A stretch of 22,288 nt of DNA from Terrisporobacter othiniensis (GTDB taxonomy: Bacteria; Bacillota; Clostridia; Peptostreptococcales; Peptostreptococcaceae), in the NCBI RefSeq assembly GCF_000808015.1, contig NZ_JWHR01000098.1:1-22288 (forward strand), in the 5' to 3' direction. Under the pieces are notes generated by a model. It worked only from the letters and a program-made list of their open reading frames with translations. It ran no database searches and was not told the origin of the DNA. Both the position numbers and the translations under genes were made by a program. Each line of letters opens with the position of its first letter. The stretch's first letter is position 1. Shown here one piece after another: positions 1 to 7,436 of the stretch.

Positions 1-293
1 TAATAAATATACTTAAAACAAATGAACTCTTTGAAATAAGATTTATTGAAGATGATAATGATTTTATATCCATATCAGACTTGGATAACTCAATTTTATT
101 AAGTAACCAATCTTGCTTTACTTTAAAAGACGATGCTAAAGATTCTTTATATTTTAAATTTATAAATAAAGATATTATTATCAATTTTAATACTTTCTTT
201 GATAATATTTTCAATAGTTCTGCTGAATACTCAACTAGAGAAGATGTTATCACCTTTATAGAAAAAGGTATTGAACTATTAACTAATAAATAA
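1..293 (+). CDS. C-terminal part of an unrecognised protein (5' end outside window)
   Basis: An open frame runs without a stop from base 3 to the TAA at 291-293, giving 96 residues of a longer protein whose start lies left of the window. A TTG at 81 could in principle start a 70-residue product, but no ribosome binding site precedes it and the frame is open upstream, so a truncated gene tail is the better reading. The segment is acidic and rich in Phe, Asn and Ile, with no Cys cluster, signal or membrane segment. It ends in a helix-like stretch containing FIEKGIELL. I do not recognise the family; a C-terminal effector domain of a regulator is possible but unsupported. It is the only plus-strand gene in the window and is followed by a strong hairpin terminator. 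Confidence 0.6.
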   Translation, partial: INILKTNELFEIRFIEDDNDFISISDLDNSILLSNQSCFTLKDDAKDSLYFKFINKDIIINFNTFFDNIFNSSAEYSTREDVITFIEKGIELLTNK

Positions 294-300
294 TCATTAT

Positions 301-344
301 AAATGGACTCTAGGTTTATGCTTACAAAAATCTAGAGTCCATTT
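301..344. terminator. Bidirectional intrinsic terminator between convergent genes
   Basis: A perfect 13-bp inverted repeat (301-313 with 332-344, arm AAATGGACTCTAG) encloses an 18-nt loop. AT-rich tracts flank it on both sides. It lies between the plus-strand gene ending at 293 and the minus-strand nuclease ending at 392, so it probably serves both. Confidence 0.8.
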
Positions 345-391
345 TAAATTTATATATTTTTTATCTTATAATTTTATTTTTTTATAGCCTT

Positions 392-1237
392 TTAATAGCA
401 TAATCCACATGCTTCATACCCTTGAGATTTAGCTTTTGATTCAGTCATTTTAATAGCACCCTTCATCCCATGAGCATCTCTAGATAAATGATATTTATTT
501 GAACTTGAATTACCTCCGTTGGCATATACAATTTCATTAACATTACTTTGGTTTGTATTATTATTAGAGCTATTTGAAGTTGAAGTTGATGTTGCCCCTC
601 CACCTTTGTTATATGCATCTACATCAAATCCTTTGTCTGTAACATATCCGTCTACTGACCATATATTTAATTTCTTAGCCTTGGCTTTATCCTGAGCAGC
701 ATATAAAGTGTCTAGATGTCTTTTTTGAGAATAAATATATCCAACTCTTGCAAATCCTTTCTCTATAAGACTTTCATTGAACATTTTCCAACTTTTATCT
801 TCTTTGCTGTAAAACCATAAATAACATAAATGTCTATTATATTTATCAGTTTTGTCTCCATTATCATATTCTAGATATACTTTTTCTCCTGCTTTAAGTG
901 ACTGTTTGGCAAAATTTGATGCATCTATTGAATATGGCTGTGGATCCACACCTGGCTTAACTGATTCTGGTGTGTCTACTAGCAATAATCTTAAACTAAC
1001 TGTTTCTCCAGAATCTTTTAATTTCACCTTTACTGTATCACCATCAATCACTCTTTCTACAGAAGCCTCTGCTGATCCCTTTGGCACAGAATTATCATTT
1101 GTTTCCTGAGTGGTGTTAGATCCAGTTATTGTACTTAATGTACCTGTAGCACTAGAACATCCTCCAAAGAATAATGATAAAGACAATGCTCCTACTAATA
1201 ATAATGATTTAAATTTGTTTGTCTTAAATAATTTCAT
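392..1237 (-). CDS. Secreted thermonuclease (SNase-family) lipoprotein with C-terminal Cys motif
   Basis: This is a 281-residue extracellular nuclease. Residues 1-27 form a lipoprotein signal peptide with lipobox FGGC, Cys27 being the predicted lipidated residue. A Ser/Thr/Asn-rich linker leads to a staphylococcal nuclease domain at about 58-195. It carries the family's active-site residues: Asp65 and Asp67-Thr68 in VIDGDTV, Arg83, Asp88-Thr89 and Glu91 in the RLLLVDTPES segment, and Arg135 in DKYNRHLCYLW. A second low-complexity linker (211-245) leads to a small domain with KYH at 248-250 and CGLC at 277-280. That domain resembles the Cys-containing tail seen on some Gram-positive SNase and ComEC-type proteins, but the usual first Cys is absent. 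The start is supported by an AAGGAGAG site. The expected role is Ca2+-dependent hydrolysis of DNA or RNA at the cell surface for nutrient scavenging. Monocistronic. Confidence 0.9.
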   Translation of the reverse strand: MKLFKTNKFKSLLLVGALSLSLFFGGCSSATGTLSTITGSNTTQETNDNSVPKGSAEASVERVIDGDTVKVKLKDSGETVSLRLLLVDTPESVKPGVDPQPYSIDASNFAKQSLKAGEKVYLEYDNGDKTDKYNRHLCYLWFYSKEDKSWKMFNESLIEKGFARVGYIYSQKRHLDTLYAAQDKAKAKKLNIWSVDGYVTDKGFDVDAYNKGGGATSTSTSNSSNNNTNQSNVNEIVYANGGNSSSNKYHLSRDAHGMKGAIKMTESKAKSQGYEACGLCY

Positions 1238-1283
1238 ATGTCTCTCCTTATTATTTCTACATTTTTTTACATTTTTTTAAGTA

Positions 1284-1312
1284 ATAATATAAGTATAACT
1301 TTTTTATAACAA
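1284..1312 (-). promoter_or_regulatory. Sigma-A-type promoter of the nuclease gene
   Basis: Read on the minus strand: -35 TTGTTA (1307-1312), a 17-bp spacer, and -10 TATTAT (1284-1289). It lies about 46 bases upstream of the nuclease ATG. Confidence 0.55.
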
Positions 1313-1350
1313 ATACTAAATAAATTTTTGTATTAATTTGCCTTACAATT

Positions 1351-1384
1351 AAAAAAGTCATATGGACGTAAATCCATATGACTT
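1351..1384 (-). terminator. Intrinsic terminator of the alarmone synthetase gene
   Basis: A perfect 12-bp stem (1355-1366 with 1373-1384, arm AAGTCATATGGA) has a 6-nt loop. On the minus strand it runs into a U tract at 1351-1356. It sits 7 bases after the stop codon of the synthetase gene. Confidence 0.9.
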
Positions 1385-1390
1385 AAATTA

Positions 1391-2074
1391 CTAACTATTT
1401 ACTAATATTCTATTTCTTATTTGCTCCATACGATTATCTAAATCTGCACTAATTTTCGCACATTCTACTAACTCTCTAGCTAAGAAGTCTGCCTCATCTT
1501 CAGGTATATCTTTTTTATAACGTAATTTATGCTCCAAACTTGCCCAAAAATCCATTGCGATAGTTCTTAGTTGAACTTCCACTTTCATATTTTTCTTTTC
1601 ATTTTCTAAGAAAATCGGCACTTCTATAATCAGATGTAGACTTCTATATCCACTTTCCTTAGGATTTTTTATATAGTCTTTCACTTCTACTAAAGTTATG
1701 TCATCTTGTTGCAATAAACATTCTGCCAGTAAATATATATCTTCTGGGAAGGAACAAATAACCCTTATCCCTGCAATATCATTTATATTTTTTTCTATTG
1801 ATTCTAGAGAAAAAGGATAGCCTTTTCGCTTTAATTTTTTAACTATTCCTTCTGGTGACTTTAGTCTAGATTTTATTGTTTCTATTGGATTTCTATCATA
1901 TTGAAGGGAAAATTGTTCATTTAATACTTTGAATTTTGTTTCCACTTCCATAATTGCACAACGATAATAAGACATAAGTTGATTAAGAGGCATCATATTA
2001 CGTTGAAATAAATCTATAACATTGTCATCAATTAATCCTTTTATAAGTTGATCCCTTATTTGCTCTTTTATCAT
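1391..2074 (-). CDS. Small alarmone synthetase, (p)ppGpp synthetase, YwaC/RelP-like
   Basis: A single-domain GTP pyrophosphokinase that transfers pyrophosphate from ATP to GDP or GTP to make (p)ppGpp in the cytoplasm. The open frame reaches 2098, but its first codon there is TTG. The ATG at 2072-2074 lies directly behind a strong GGAGGGAGAG site, so I take 227 residues as the product. Visible family motifs, numbered from this ATG, are RLKSPEGIVKKL (70-81), NDIAGIRVICSF (98-109), SGYRSLHLIIE (141-151) and the catalytic EVQLRTIAMDFWASLEHK strand-helix near 166. The hydrolase, TGS and ACT domains of long Rel proteins are absent, which defines a SAS. From memory, the RKG, CSFxxDIY and RSLHLIIE patterns are closer to Bacillus YwaC/RelP than to YjbM/RelQ. 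An imperfectly supported -10 TATAAT (2107-2112) lies just upstream. Monocistronic with its own terminator. Confidence 0.92.
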   Translation of the reverse strand: MIKEQIRDQLIKGLIDDNVIDLFQRNMMPLNQLMSYYRCAIMEVETKFKVLNEQFSLQYDRNPIETIKSRLKSPEGIVKKLKRKGYPFSLESIEKNINDIAGIRVICSFPEDIYLLAECLLQQDDITLVEVKDYIKNPKESGYRSLHLIIEVPIFLENEKKNMKVEVQLRTIAMDFWASLEHKLRYKKDIPEDEADFLARELVECAKISADLDNRMEQIRNRILVNS

Positions 2075-2208
2075 TTGTAGGCTCTCCCTCCATATCAAAA
2101 TAACTCATTATAATTGTTAATTTATTTTTATCATTTTTATATTAACTCTAAATTAATTATTTTATTTAGATTTCATTCATTATTATAATATCACAAATAT
2201 GGACCATA

Positions 2209-3417
2209 TTATATTATTATTATTAATCTTGTGCATTCTTTACAGTATCCCTTATTATTTATAAAACATAAAACATTATTTATTTCATGTTCAGAATCCA
2301 CAGAAACCATTACTGCCAATTCTTCCTCATTGGAATCTATCACTTCATGTTCATATACACAATCATTTATAAGTTCTATAATTTTATCTTTTTTAGGTGA
2401 TTTAAATCTTAATAAAGCCTCACAATTATGATTTATAATTTTTTCCACCTCTATTTTTTCTTTTGTAAATGAATCAATATTGCATACTCTTTTGTCAAAA
2501 ATATCTATTACATCAGCATAGGCTGCACTTCCTGTAGGCTCTTTCCCTGCTCCTTTTCCTACAAAAGAAACCTCACCTACAGAGTCTACATTGAAAACTA
2601 CTATATTGTACTCATTATCGATTCTTGAAAGTAGACTATTATTATCCACAAGAACTGGTCTTACAAATCCACTAACTTTTTTATCATTTAACTTACTTTG
2701 ACCTACCAACTTTATCTTACATCCCAACTTCTTAGCATAATAAATATCCTTCCTATCTATATTAGAAATGCCTTCCAAATAGAAATCCTTCCAATACACT
2801 CTTCTATCATAAGCTAATGTTGATAAAATAGATAATTTTCTTGCAGCATCATAACCTTGTACATCTGATTCTGGATTAGCTTCTGCAAATCCCAACTCTT
2901 GAGCTTCTTTTAAAACTTCTTCATAAGATAAATTTTCATCATACATTTTACTAAGTATATAGTTTGTAGTTCCATTTAAAATTGCATACATACTTTCTAT
3001 CAAATTTCCTTCCAATGACTCTATAAGTGGCTTAAGCACAGGAATACCTCCACCTACTGATGCCTCAAACCTTAAACTAACATTGTTTTCTTTTGCTATT
3101 TTCACAAGCTTGTCACCATATTCTGCCAGCATATCTTTGTTTGCAGTAACCACGTTTATTTTACTTTCCAAAGCTCTTTTTATATATTTATAAGCAGGAT
3201 TTAAACCACCTATAAGCTCTACTAATATATCAAACTCTTTATTAAATACTTCTTCTATATCCTCTGTTATTAAATGTTCATATTTTGAACTTTTATACTT
3301 ATTTTTGTCCCTTACTAAAATACTTGCTATTTCTATATTTCTTTTTCCTTTATTGCTATCTATCATTTCTACTAGACCTTTTCCCACTGTTCCATATCCA
3401 AGTATTGCTATTTTCAT
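2209..3417 (-). CDS. hom: Homoserine dehydrogenase
   Basis: Reduces L-aspartate semialdehyde to L-homoserine with NAD(P)H, the branch-point step towards threonine and methionine. The protein has 402 residues. The N-terminal Rossmann fold starts with GYGTVGKG (7-14). TANKDMLAEYG (91-101), ASVGGGIPVL (119-128), NGTTNYILSKM (148-158) and GFAEANPESDVQGYDAARKL (176-195) mark the catalytic domain. The C-terminal roughly 80 residues form a short ACT-like regulatory tail. An AAGGGGGA site precedes the ATG. The gene is preceded by a SAM-I riboswitch with terminator, so transcription should fall when S-adenosylmethionine is abundant. That ties this copy to methionine synthesis rather than threonine supply. 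No other amino acid biosynthesis gene adjoins it. Its ~100-nt untranslated stretch after the riboswitch terminator contains an odd repeat block. Confidence 0.96.
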   Translation of the reverse strand: MKIAILGYGTVGKGLVEMIDSNKGKRNIEIASILVRDKNKYKSSKYEHLITEDIEEVFNKEFDILVELIGGLNPAYKYIKRALESKINVVTANKDMLAEYGDKLVKIAKENNVSLRFEASVGGGIPVLKPLIESLEGNLIESMYAILNGTTNYILSKMYDENLSYEEVLKEAQELGFAEANPESDVQGYDAARKLSILSTLAYDRRVYWKDFYLEGISNIDRKDIYYAKKLGCKIKLVGQSKLNDKKVSGFVRPVLVDNNSLLSRIDNEYNIVVFNVDSVGEVSFVGKGAGKEPTGSAAYADVIDIFDKRVCNIDSFTKEKIEVEKIINHNCEALLRFKSPKKDKIIELINDCVYEHEVIDSNEEELAVMVSVDSEHEINNVLCFINNKGYCKECTRLIIII

Positions 3418-3440
3418 ATTTATATCCCCCTTGATAATAT

Positions 3441-3545
3441 CTTTACTCCTTCATCCAACCATTCCTTTTAATCCCACTTTAAGCACTGCGTGGACGATAT
3501 GAAATTTTAAGCCACTGCATGGTTGCCATGTGATTTTCCAACCAT
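3441..3545. repeat. Imperfect direct-repeat block in the hom leader
   Basis: This stretch is clearly richer in G+C than its surroundings. It contains a near-duplicate motif: TTTAAGCACTGCGTGG (3478-3493) and TTTAAGCCACTGCATGG (3506-3522), 28 bases apart. A TGGTTGGA motif on the minus strand occurs on each side. A small palindrome, CATGG-TTG-CCATG, is nested at about 3518-3530. It lies between the riboswitch terminator and the hom start codon and matches no RNA element I know. It may be a relic of a dispersed repeat. Confidence 0.4.
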
Positions 3546-3559
3546 CTTATTTAAATATC

Positions 3560-3588
3560 AAAAAAGCCTGAGTATAAACTCAGGCTTT
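3560..3588 (-). terminator. Terminator of the SAM riboswitch
   Basis: An 11-bp stem (3563-3573 with 3578-3588, arm AAAGCCTGAGT) has a 4-nt loop and runs into a U tract on the minus strand. It lies just 3' of the aptamer and 5' of hom, as expected for the expression platform of an S-box leader. Confidence 0.9.
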
Positions 3589-3602
3589 GTAGGCTATAAT
3601 TT

Positions 3603-3714
3603 ATACTTATCTTTCAGCATAATTGCTGCAGGACTTAGCACCATTGTATATTAATATATACTGGTTGCTGGGTTTCACAGGGCCTTTCCCTCCACCTCTC
3701 TGGATAAGAAGTAT
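3603..3714 (-). promoter_or_regulatory. SAM-I (S-box) riboswitch aptamer upstream of hom
   Basis: The minus strand carries the S-box core: CTTATCCAGAG, then GGTGGAGGGA, GGCCCTGTGAA and CCAGCAACC, followed by a variable P3/P4 region and a closing GATAAGTAT. The two ends (3703-3714 and 3603-3611) pair as P1. Binding S-adenosylmethionine stabilises this fold and lets the following terminator form, shutting off hom. The arrangement promoter, aptamer, terminator, gene is complete and intact. The family's conserved core is well known and the match leaves little doubt. Confidence 0.95.
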
Positions 3715-3751
3715 TTAGTTTTGAGCAAATCAAATTTTTTATTTGATTTAA

Positions 3752-3780
3752 ATGATAGCAGAGTTTGTATTCAATGTAAA
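3752..3780 (-). promoter_or_regulatory. Promoter of the SAM riboswitch-hom transcript
   Basis: On the minus strand: -35 TTTACA (3775-3780), 17-bp spacer, -10 TATCAT (3752-3757) with an extended TG at the usual position. A short hairpin (arms 3727-3735 and 3741-3749) would lie at the very 5' end of the RNA, before the aptamer. Confidence 0.75.
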
Positions 3781-3831
3781 GAAAATTATATAAACTTAAA
3801 TTACATAACTATTATTTAATCCCTATTAAGA

Positions 3832-4896
3832 TTAATTAGATATTTCCTCCAATTTACTCAATATATCATTAAATCTTTTATCTTCTCTTAAAAAATCATA
3901 CTTATCATCTAGTAATAACTTTTTCAAATTTACAAGAAGATATGTTTTAGAATGAACACCAGAAAATAGCTCTAATTTATCAAACAATAAATGATTATCA
4001 AAAGTAAAATCCATTTCATAGCATTCCAATAATTTTTCAATATGATCTAAAGTTTTTTTAATATTTTTCTCCTTAGCATATAGCTCTCCATACATAAGAT
4101 TGTTGCTTACTCCATATACACTATCCACTTGAAAAATATCTATTAGCTTATCCTCAAGTTTAAGAACCTCTTTTGCTTTATTATAATCTTTTTCTTGTGC
4201 AAATAAACTTACATAGCTGTCTAGAGACATTTTTAAACTACTTAATTTCTTATAAGTTAACGTTCTTAAAAGTTCTATTGCTTCATCTTTTTTATTTTGA
4301 TTAATATATAAACCTACTAGCATATCATCTCTATTCGCTGTCATTTTCGGCAAACTTAGTAAAACCTCTTCCGCCTTTTTAAAATCTTCATTCATAGAAT
4401 ATAAAGAACTTAAACTATACTTAGAAACTTCACTTATTTCTACTTCACTGCTTTTTGCACATTCTTCAAATAATTCTATGGATTTATTTAACATAACCTT
4501 GGCTTCATCTTCATCTTTTGCACTTGGAATTGACATCATATACAAAGAAGCAATCCTAAATTTCAAAAATATATTGTTGGGATATTCTTTTATATAACCC
4601 TCACATGACTTTATGACATTTTCCACTGTATCTTTTTCAAATAATGATGCACACTTTTTTACTATTTCCATTACTTCTTCATTAGTAATATCTTTTTCGT
4701 AATTTAAAAGTTGGTCTATGGAAGTATTGAAAAACCTTGCTATGGATGGTAATAAAGTAATATCTGGATAAGAACTATTACTTTCCCATTTCGATACAGC
4801 TGCAGTGGATACTCCTACTGCCTTTGCTAAATCTTCTTGGGTTAAATTCTCTTCTTTTCTTAATTTATATATGACTTGACCTATTTCTAGTTTCAT
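3832..4896 (-). CDS. XRE-family HTH transcriptional regulator with TPR-like C-terminal region
   Basis: A 354-residue cytoplasmic regulator. Residues 6-60 form a Cro/CI-type helix-turn-helix, with IGQVIYKLRKEENLTQEDLA, VSTAAVSKWE and a closing FFNTSIDQLL typical of XRE proteins. The remaining about 280 residues are helical, rich in Glu, Lys and Leu, with repeated pairs such as EDFKKAEEVLLSL and KDYNKAKEVLKLE. This suggests TPR-like repeats that could bind a peptide or partner protein. The start ATG has a GGGAGA site. It is transcribed alone from its own promoter. No obvious operator or partner gene is visible, so its targets cannot be inferred; the neighbouring hom and membrane-protein genes have no evident link. 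There is no clear terminator between its stop and the hom promoter. Confidence 0.88.
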   Translation of the reverse strand: MKLEIGQVIYKLRKEENLTQEDLAKAVGVSTAAVSKWESNSSYPDITLLPSIARFFNTSIDQLLNYEKDITNEEVMEIVKKCASLFEKDTVENVIKSCEGYIKEYPNNIFLKFRIASLYMMSIPSAKDEDEAKVMLNKSIELFEECAKSSEVEISEVSKYSLSSLYSMNEDFKKAEEVLLSLPKMTANRDDMLVGLYINQNKKDEAIELLRTLTYKKLSSLKMSLDSYVSLFAQEKDYNKAKEVLKLEDKLIDIFQVDSVYGVSNNLMYGELYAKEKNIKKTLDHIEKLLECYEMDFTFDNHLLFDKLELFSGVHSKTYLLVNLKKLLLDDKYDFLREDKRFNDILSKLEEISN

Positions 4897-4941
4897 ATTT
4901 ATCTCCCGTTTTATAGTTTATTAATAAGATCTTATATTTTT

Positions 4942-4970
4942 ATTATAACTTTATACAAATACACAAACAA
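4942..4970 (-). promoter_or_regulatory. Promoter of the XRE regulator gene
   Basis: On the minus strand: -35 TTGTTT (4965-4970), 17-bp spacer, -10 TATAAT (4942-4947), about 45 bases upstream of the ATG at 4896. Confidence 0.65.
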
Positions 4971-5051
4971 TGGAGGCATAGTTAAAGAAAATGTAAAATA
5001 ATTTAACCACAAGTTGATTTTTTAATTATTAGTTAATAATTTCATCACTAA

Positions 5052-5447
5052 TTAAGATTTATTTTTTAATTTTTTTATATTTCTATAAACTAATCCAACA
5101 GTTACAATGGATACAGTAATTTCAATAATATAATATAAAATATTATTAGTATCTAATGATAAACAAGCTAGTATGAACGGTATAATAAGCATCAATATTA
5201 GCCCAACACTAATATATCTATTCATCCTATTTCTATCTTTTTTAGGATACTCTTTTATATCTACAATCTCACCTGTAAAAATCTCCATTAAAAACTTAAG
5301 TATTATATCTGAAATCCAAAGCTTAAAAACTAAATAAAGAGTTGCTAAAAAAAGAATTCCCGGAAAGATAAAAATCATATTAATTGCAAATATTCCAAGA
5401 TCTATCCTAAAACTCAAATTATTTGTAGCATGTTCAAAAATCCCCAT
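5052..5447 (-). CDS. Small membrane protein of unknown function, three predicted TM segments
   Basis: A 131-residue protein I do not recognise. Three hydrophobic segments are visible at about 19-43, 79-98 and 103-121, with a charged middle section (KEYPKKDRNRMNR, 65-77) and a Lys-rich C-terminus, probably cytoplasmic. A GAGGGG site lies 12 bases before the ATG, slightly further than usual. The gene begins only 23 bases after the stop of the nucleoside hydrolase, so the two are probably cotranscribed at the 3' end of the large cluster. No catalytic motif is visible. It could be a late passenger rather than a part of the pathway. Confidence 0.65.
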   Translation of the reverse strand: MGIFEHATNNLSFRIDLGIFAINMIFIFPGILFLATLYLVFKLWISDIILKFLMEIFTGEIVDIKEYPKKDRNRMNRYISVGLILMLIIPFILACLSLDTNNILYYIIEITVSIVTVGLVYRNIKKLKNKS

Positions 5448-5470
5448 AGTTTAATAATTCCCCTCAAATT

Positions 5471-6337
5471 TTATATTTTCACACTTTTCCATGTATCATA
5501 AATATCTTTATTATAAAGCTTTTCATTATCTATTATAGGAAGATTCAACACACAATTATTATCTTCATCAATATTTAAGAATCCTCTTTTTAAATCTTCT
5601 ACTCTTAACTTCATTTTATATATATCATCTTTGAAAAATTCAGGATGCATCAAATAAGATGCCGCCGTAACGTCCCAGTTATAAGTCCCATCTATTCCAA
5701 ACTTATCTAAATTGTAATCAAACCAATAATCTGTACTGTTTTTTATATATGGTACTATTGGATTTGAGCAATCATTTAACTCTCTTTCATAATCTTCTCT
5801 AGTTACAAGAACTTTCAGACAGTTGTTTCCTGTGATTACTGAAACATTTTTACCCTTAGTCAAAACTGTATATGTTGCCATTGGATCACAAGAGAAGTTT
5901 AGCTCATCCATTTGTCTTTTGGCAAATATTAAAGGCTCAGTTATCCCTCCCATTAATACTATCTCTTTTACTTTATCAAAAAAAGTATTATCTTTTAAAT
6001 ACGCTCCATAAAGATTAGTTAAAGAACCTGTTGCCAGTATTGATAACTCTCTCTCATATTTATTTGCCATTTCAACTAAATAATCACTTGCTTCATTATC
6101 TAAATCCTGTGGATTTTTCCCACCTTCCAGAACTGGTAGTTTTTCTACTTTTAATTTTTTTATCATTTTTAAAGTATTTGGATAAACTACTTCCACCTTG
6201 TTATTTCCATAAGTTGTAGTTACTCCTAATAAGTTTACATTTTTATTTCCCAGTAAATATATTAATGTAAGTCCATCATCCACATCACAATCTGGTACCC
6301 CATAAGTATTATCACAGTCAAATATTACATTTTTCAT
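5471..6337 (-). CDS. Nucleoside hydrolase (inosine/uridine-preferring family)
   Basis: Predicted Ca2+-dependent N-ribohydrolase that splits a nucleoside into base and ribose. The N-terminus has the Asp cluster of the family in an extended form, DCDNTYGVPDCDVDDGL (7-23), with Asp18, Asp20 and Asp21 as likely Ca2+ and catalytic residues. TTYGN (41-45), MGG (129-131), ELNFSCDPMA (145-154) and NWDVTAA (220-226) are the other expected motifs. The residue before the late Ca2+-binding Asp222 is Trp221, whereas IU-type enzymes have His. From memory, purine-specific IAG-type hydrolases also have Trp-Asp there, so a purine or atypical nucleoside is plausible. Length (288) is slightly short of the usual 310-330. 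An AGAGGA site precedes the ATG. It follows the ABC transporter ATPase gene by 63 bases on the same strand, which suggests it acts on the imported compound. Confidence 0.88.
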   Translation of the reverse strand: MKNVIFDCDNTYGVPDCDVDDGLTLIYLLGNKNVNLLGVTTTYGNNKVEVVYPNTLKMIKKLKVEKLPVLEGGKNPQDLDNEASDYLVEMANKYERELSILATGSLTNLYGAYLKDNTFFDKVKEIVLMGGITEPLIFAKRQMDELNFSCDPMATYTVLTKGKNVSVITGNNCLKVLVTREDYERELNDCSNPIVPYIKNSTDYWFDYNLDKFGIDGTYNWDVTAASYLMHPEFFKDDIYKMKLRVEDLKRGFLNIDEDNNCVLNLPIIDNEKLYNKDIYDTWKSVKI

Positions 6338-6400
6338 TATTTGTCCTCTTTCAATTTTAATATTTATTCAATTCAATTAATTTATATTCAAAATTAAAAT

Positions 6401-7420
6401 CTAACTTTCAAAATAAGTAATCTCTTCTTCTTTTATTATTATTCCAACTTTATTACCTTCTTTAAAGTCGTCCTTATTTAATATATCCGCACTTGTTTTA
6501 ACTAAAATTTCTTTTTTATCTTTACTTAAAAGAATTTCCACAAAGTCACCTAAGTAATTAATTTCTTTAATTTGAAAATCATTTTTATTATCATCTAAAA
6601 TAATGCTAGATGGTCTAATCATAGCTTCATAATTCCCATCTTTCTCATCACATTTTAACTCAAAATACTCACATTTAAATATCTTATTCTCAACTTTTCC
6701 AGTAAAATAATTATTTTTACCAAAATAGTCAGCTACTTCTTTTGATATAGGTGAAGTATACATATTATATGGCTTATCATATTGAATAATATCTCCGTGC
6801 ATCATAATAGCAATCCTATCAGAAAGTTGTAATGCTTCATTTTTATCATGTGTAACTAGTATCATAGTCATATGTTTTTCTCTTTGAAGTTTTTTTACTA
6901 GCTGTCCCATTTCAATTCTTAATTTTTCATCTAAACCTGAAAATGGCTCATCAAGAAGCAATATATTGGGTTTCGCAGCTAATGCTCTAGCAAGAGCAAC
7001 CCTTTGCATTTGTCCTCCTGATAGTTCTTTTATTTTTCTATTTTCAAATCCTTCTAATTGAACATCTTTAAGTAGCTTTTTTACTACTTCTTTTTGCTCC
7101 TGCTTATTTACCTTGTTTAAATTCATGGCAAATGCAATGTTTTTTTCTACTGATAAGTGAGGAAATAACCTTAAATCTTGAAAAACTATTACTGTTCCTC
7201 TTTTCTCAGGAGATATATTTTGAATTTCTTTATTAAATAAAATTACTTTTCCTTCTTGCAAATCATTTAGCCCTGCTATAGCTTTTAGCAAGGTACTTTT
7301 TCCACAACCTGAAGGACCTAAAAGAGAAATAAATTCTCCCTTGTTTATATTTAAATTTATATTATGAAGGATCTCATGTCCTCCCATGCTCACTCTTATA
7401 TTTTCTAATTTTAAACTCAT
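6401..7420 (-). CDS. ABC transporter ATP-binding protein, YnjD/PotA-like
   Basis: The ATPase that powers the importer encoded upstream. Visible elements in order are Walker A GPSGCGKST (35-43), Q-loop Gln81 in VIVFQDLRLFP, signature LSGGQMQR (133-140), Walker B ILLLDEP (153-159), D-loop SGLD (161-164) and switch His191 in LVTHD. Residues from about 240 to 339 form an accessory C-terminal domain (TOBE-like by its short beta-rich segments such as MIRPSSI and VGIIIKEEE). E. coli YnjD, by memory, is shorter and lacks such a tail, so this subunit resembles the CUT/PotA subclass in build. It lies 16 bases after the second permease gene, in the same operon. The imported substrate cannot be told from this subunit. 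Confidence 0.93.
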   Translation of the reverse strand: MSLKLENIRVSMGGHEILHNINLNINKGEFISLLGPSGCGKSTLLKAIAGLNDLQEGKVILFNKEIQNISPEKRGTVIVFQDLRLFPHLSVEKNIAFAMNLNKVNKQEQKEVVKKLLKDVQLEGFENRKIKELSGGQMQRVALARALAAKPNILLLDEPFSGLDEKLRIEMGQLVKKLQREKHMTMILVTHDKNEALQLSDRIAIMMHGDIIQYDKPYNMYTSPISKEVADYFGKNNYFTGKVENKIFKCEYFELKCDEKDGNYEAMIRPSSIILDDNKNDFQIKEINYLGDFVEILLSKDKKEILVKTSADILNKDDFKEGNKVGIIIKEEEITYFES

Positions 7421-7436
7421 TTATTTCACCTATTTT

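Noticed and set aside
2075..2098. Eight extra codons at the start of the alarmone synthetase
   Set aside because: They begin at TTG and translate through the strong GGAGGGAGAG ribosome site, which clearly serves the ATG at 2074.
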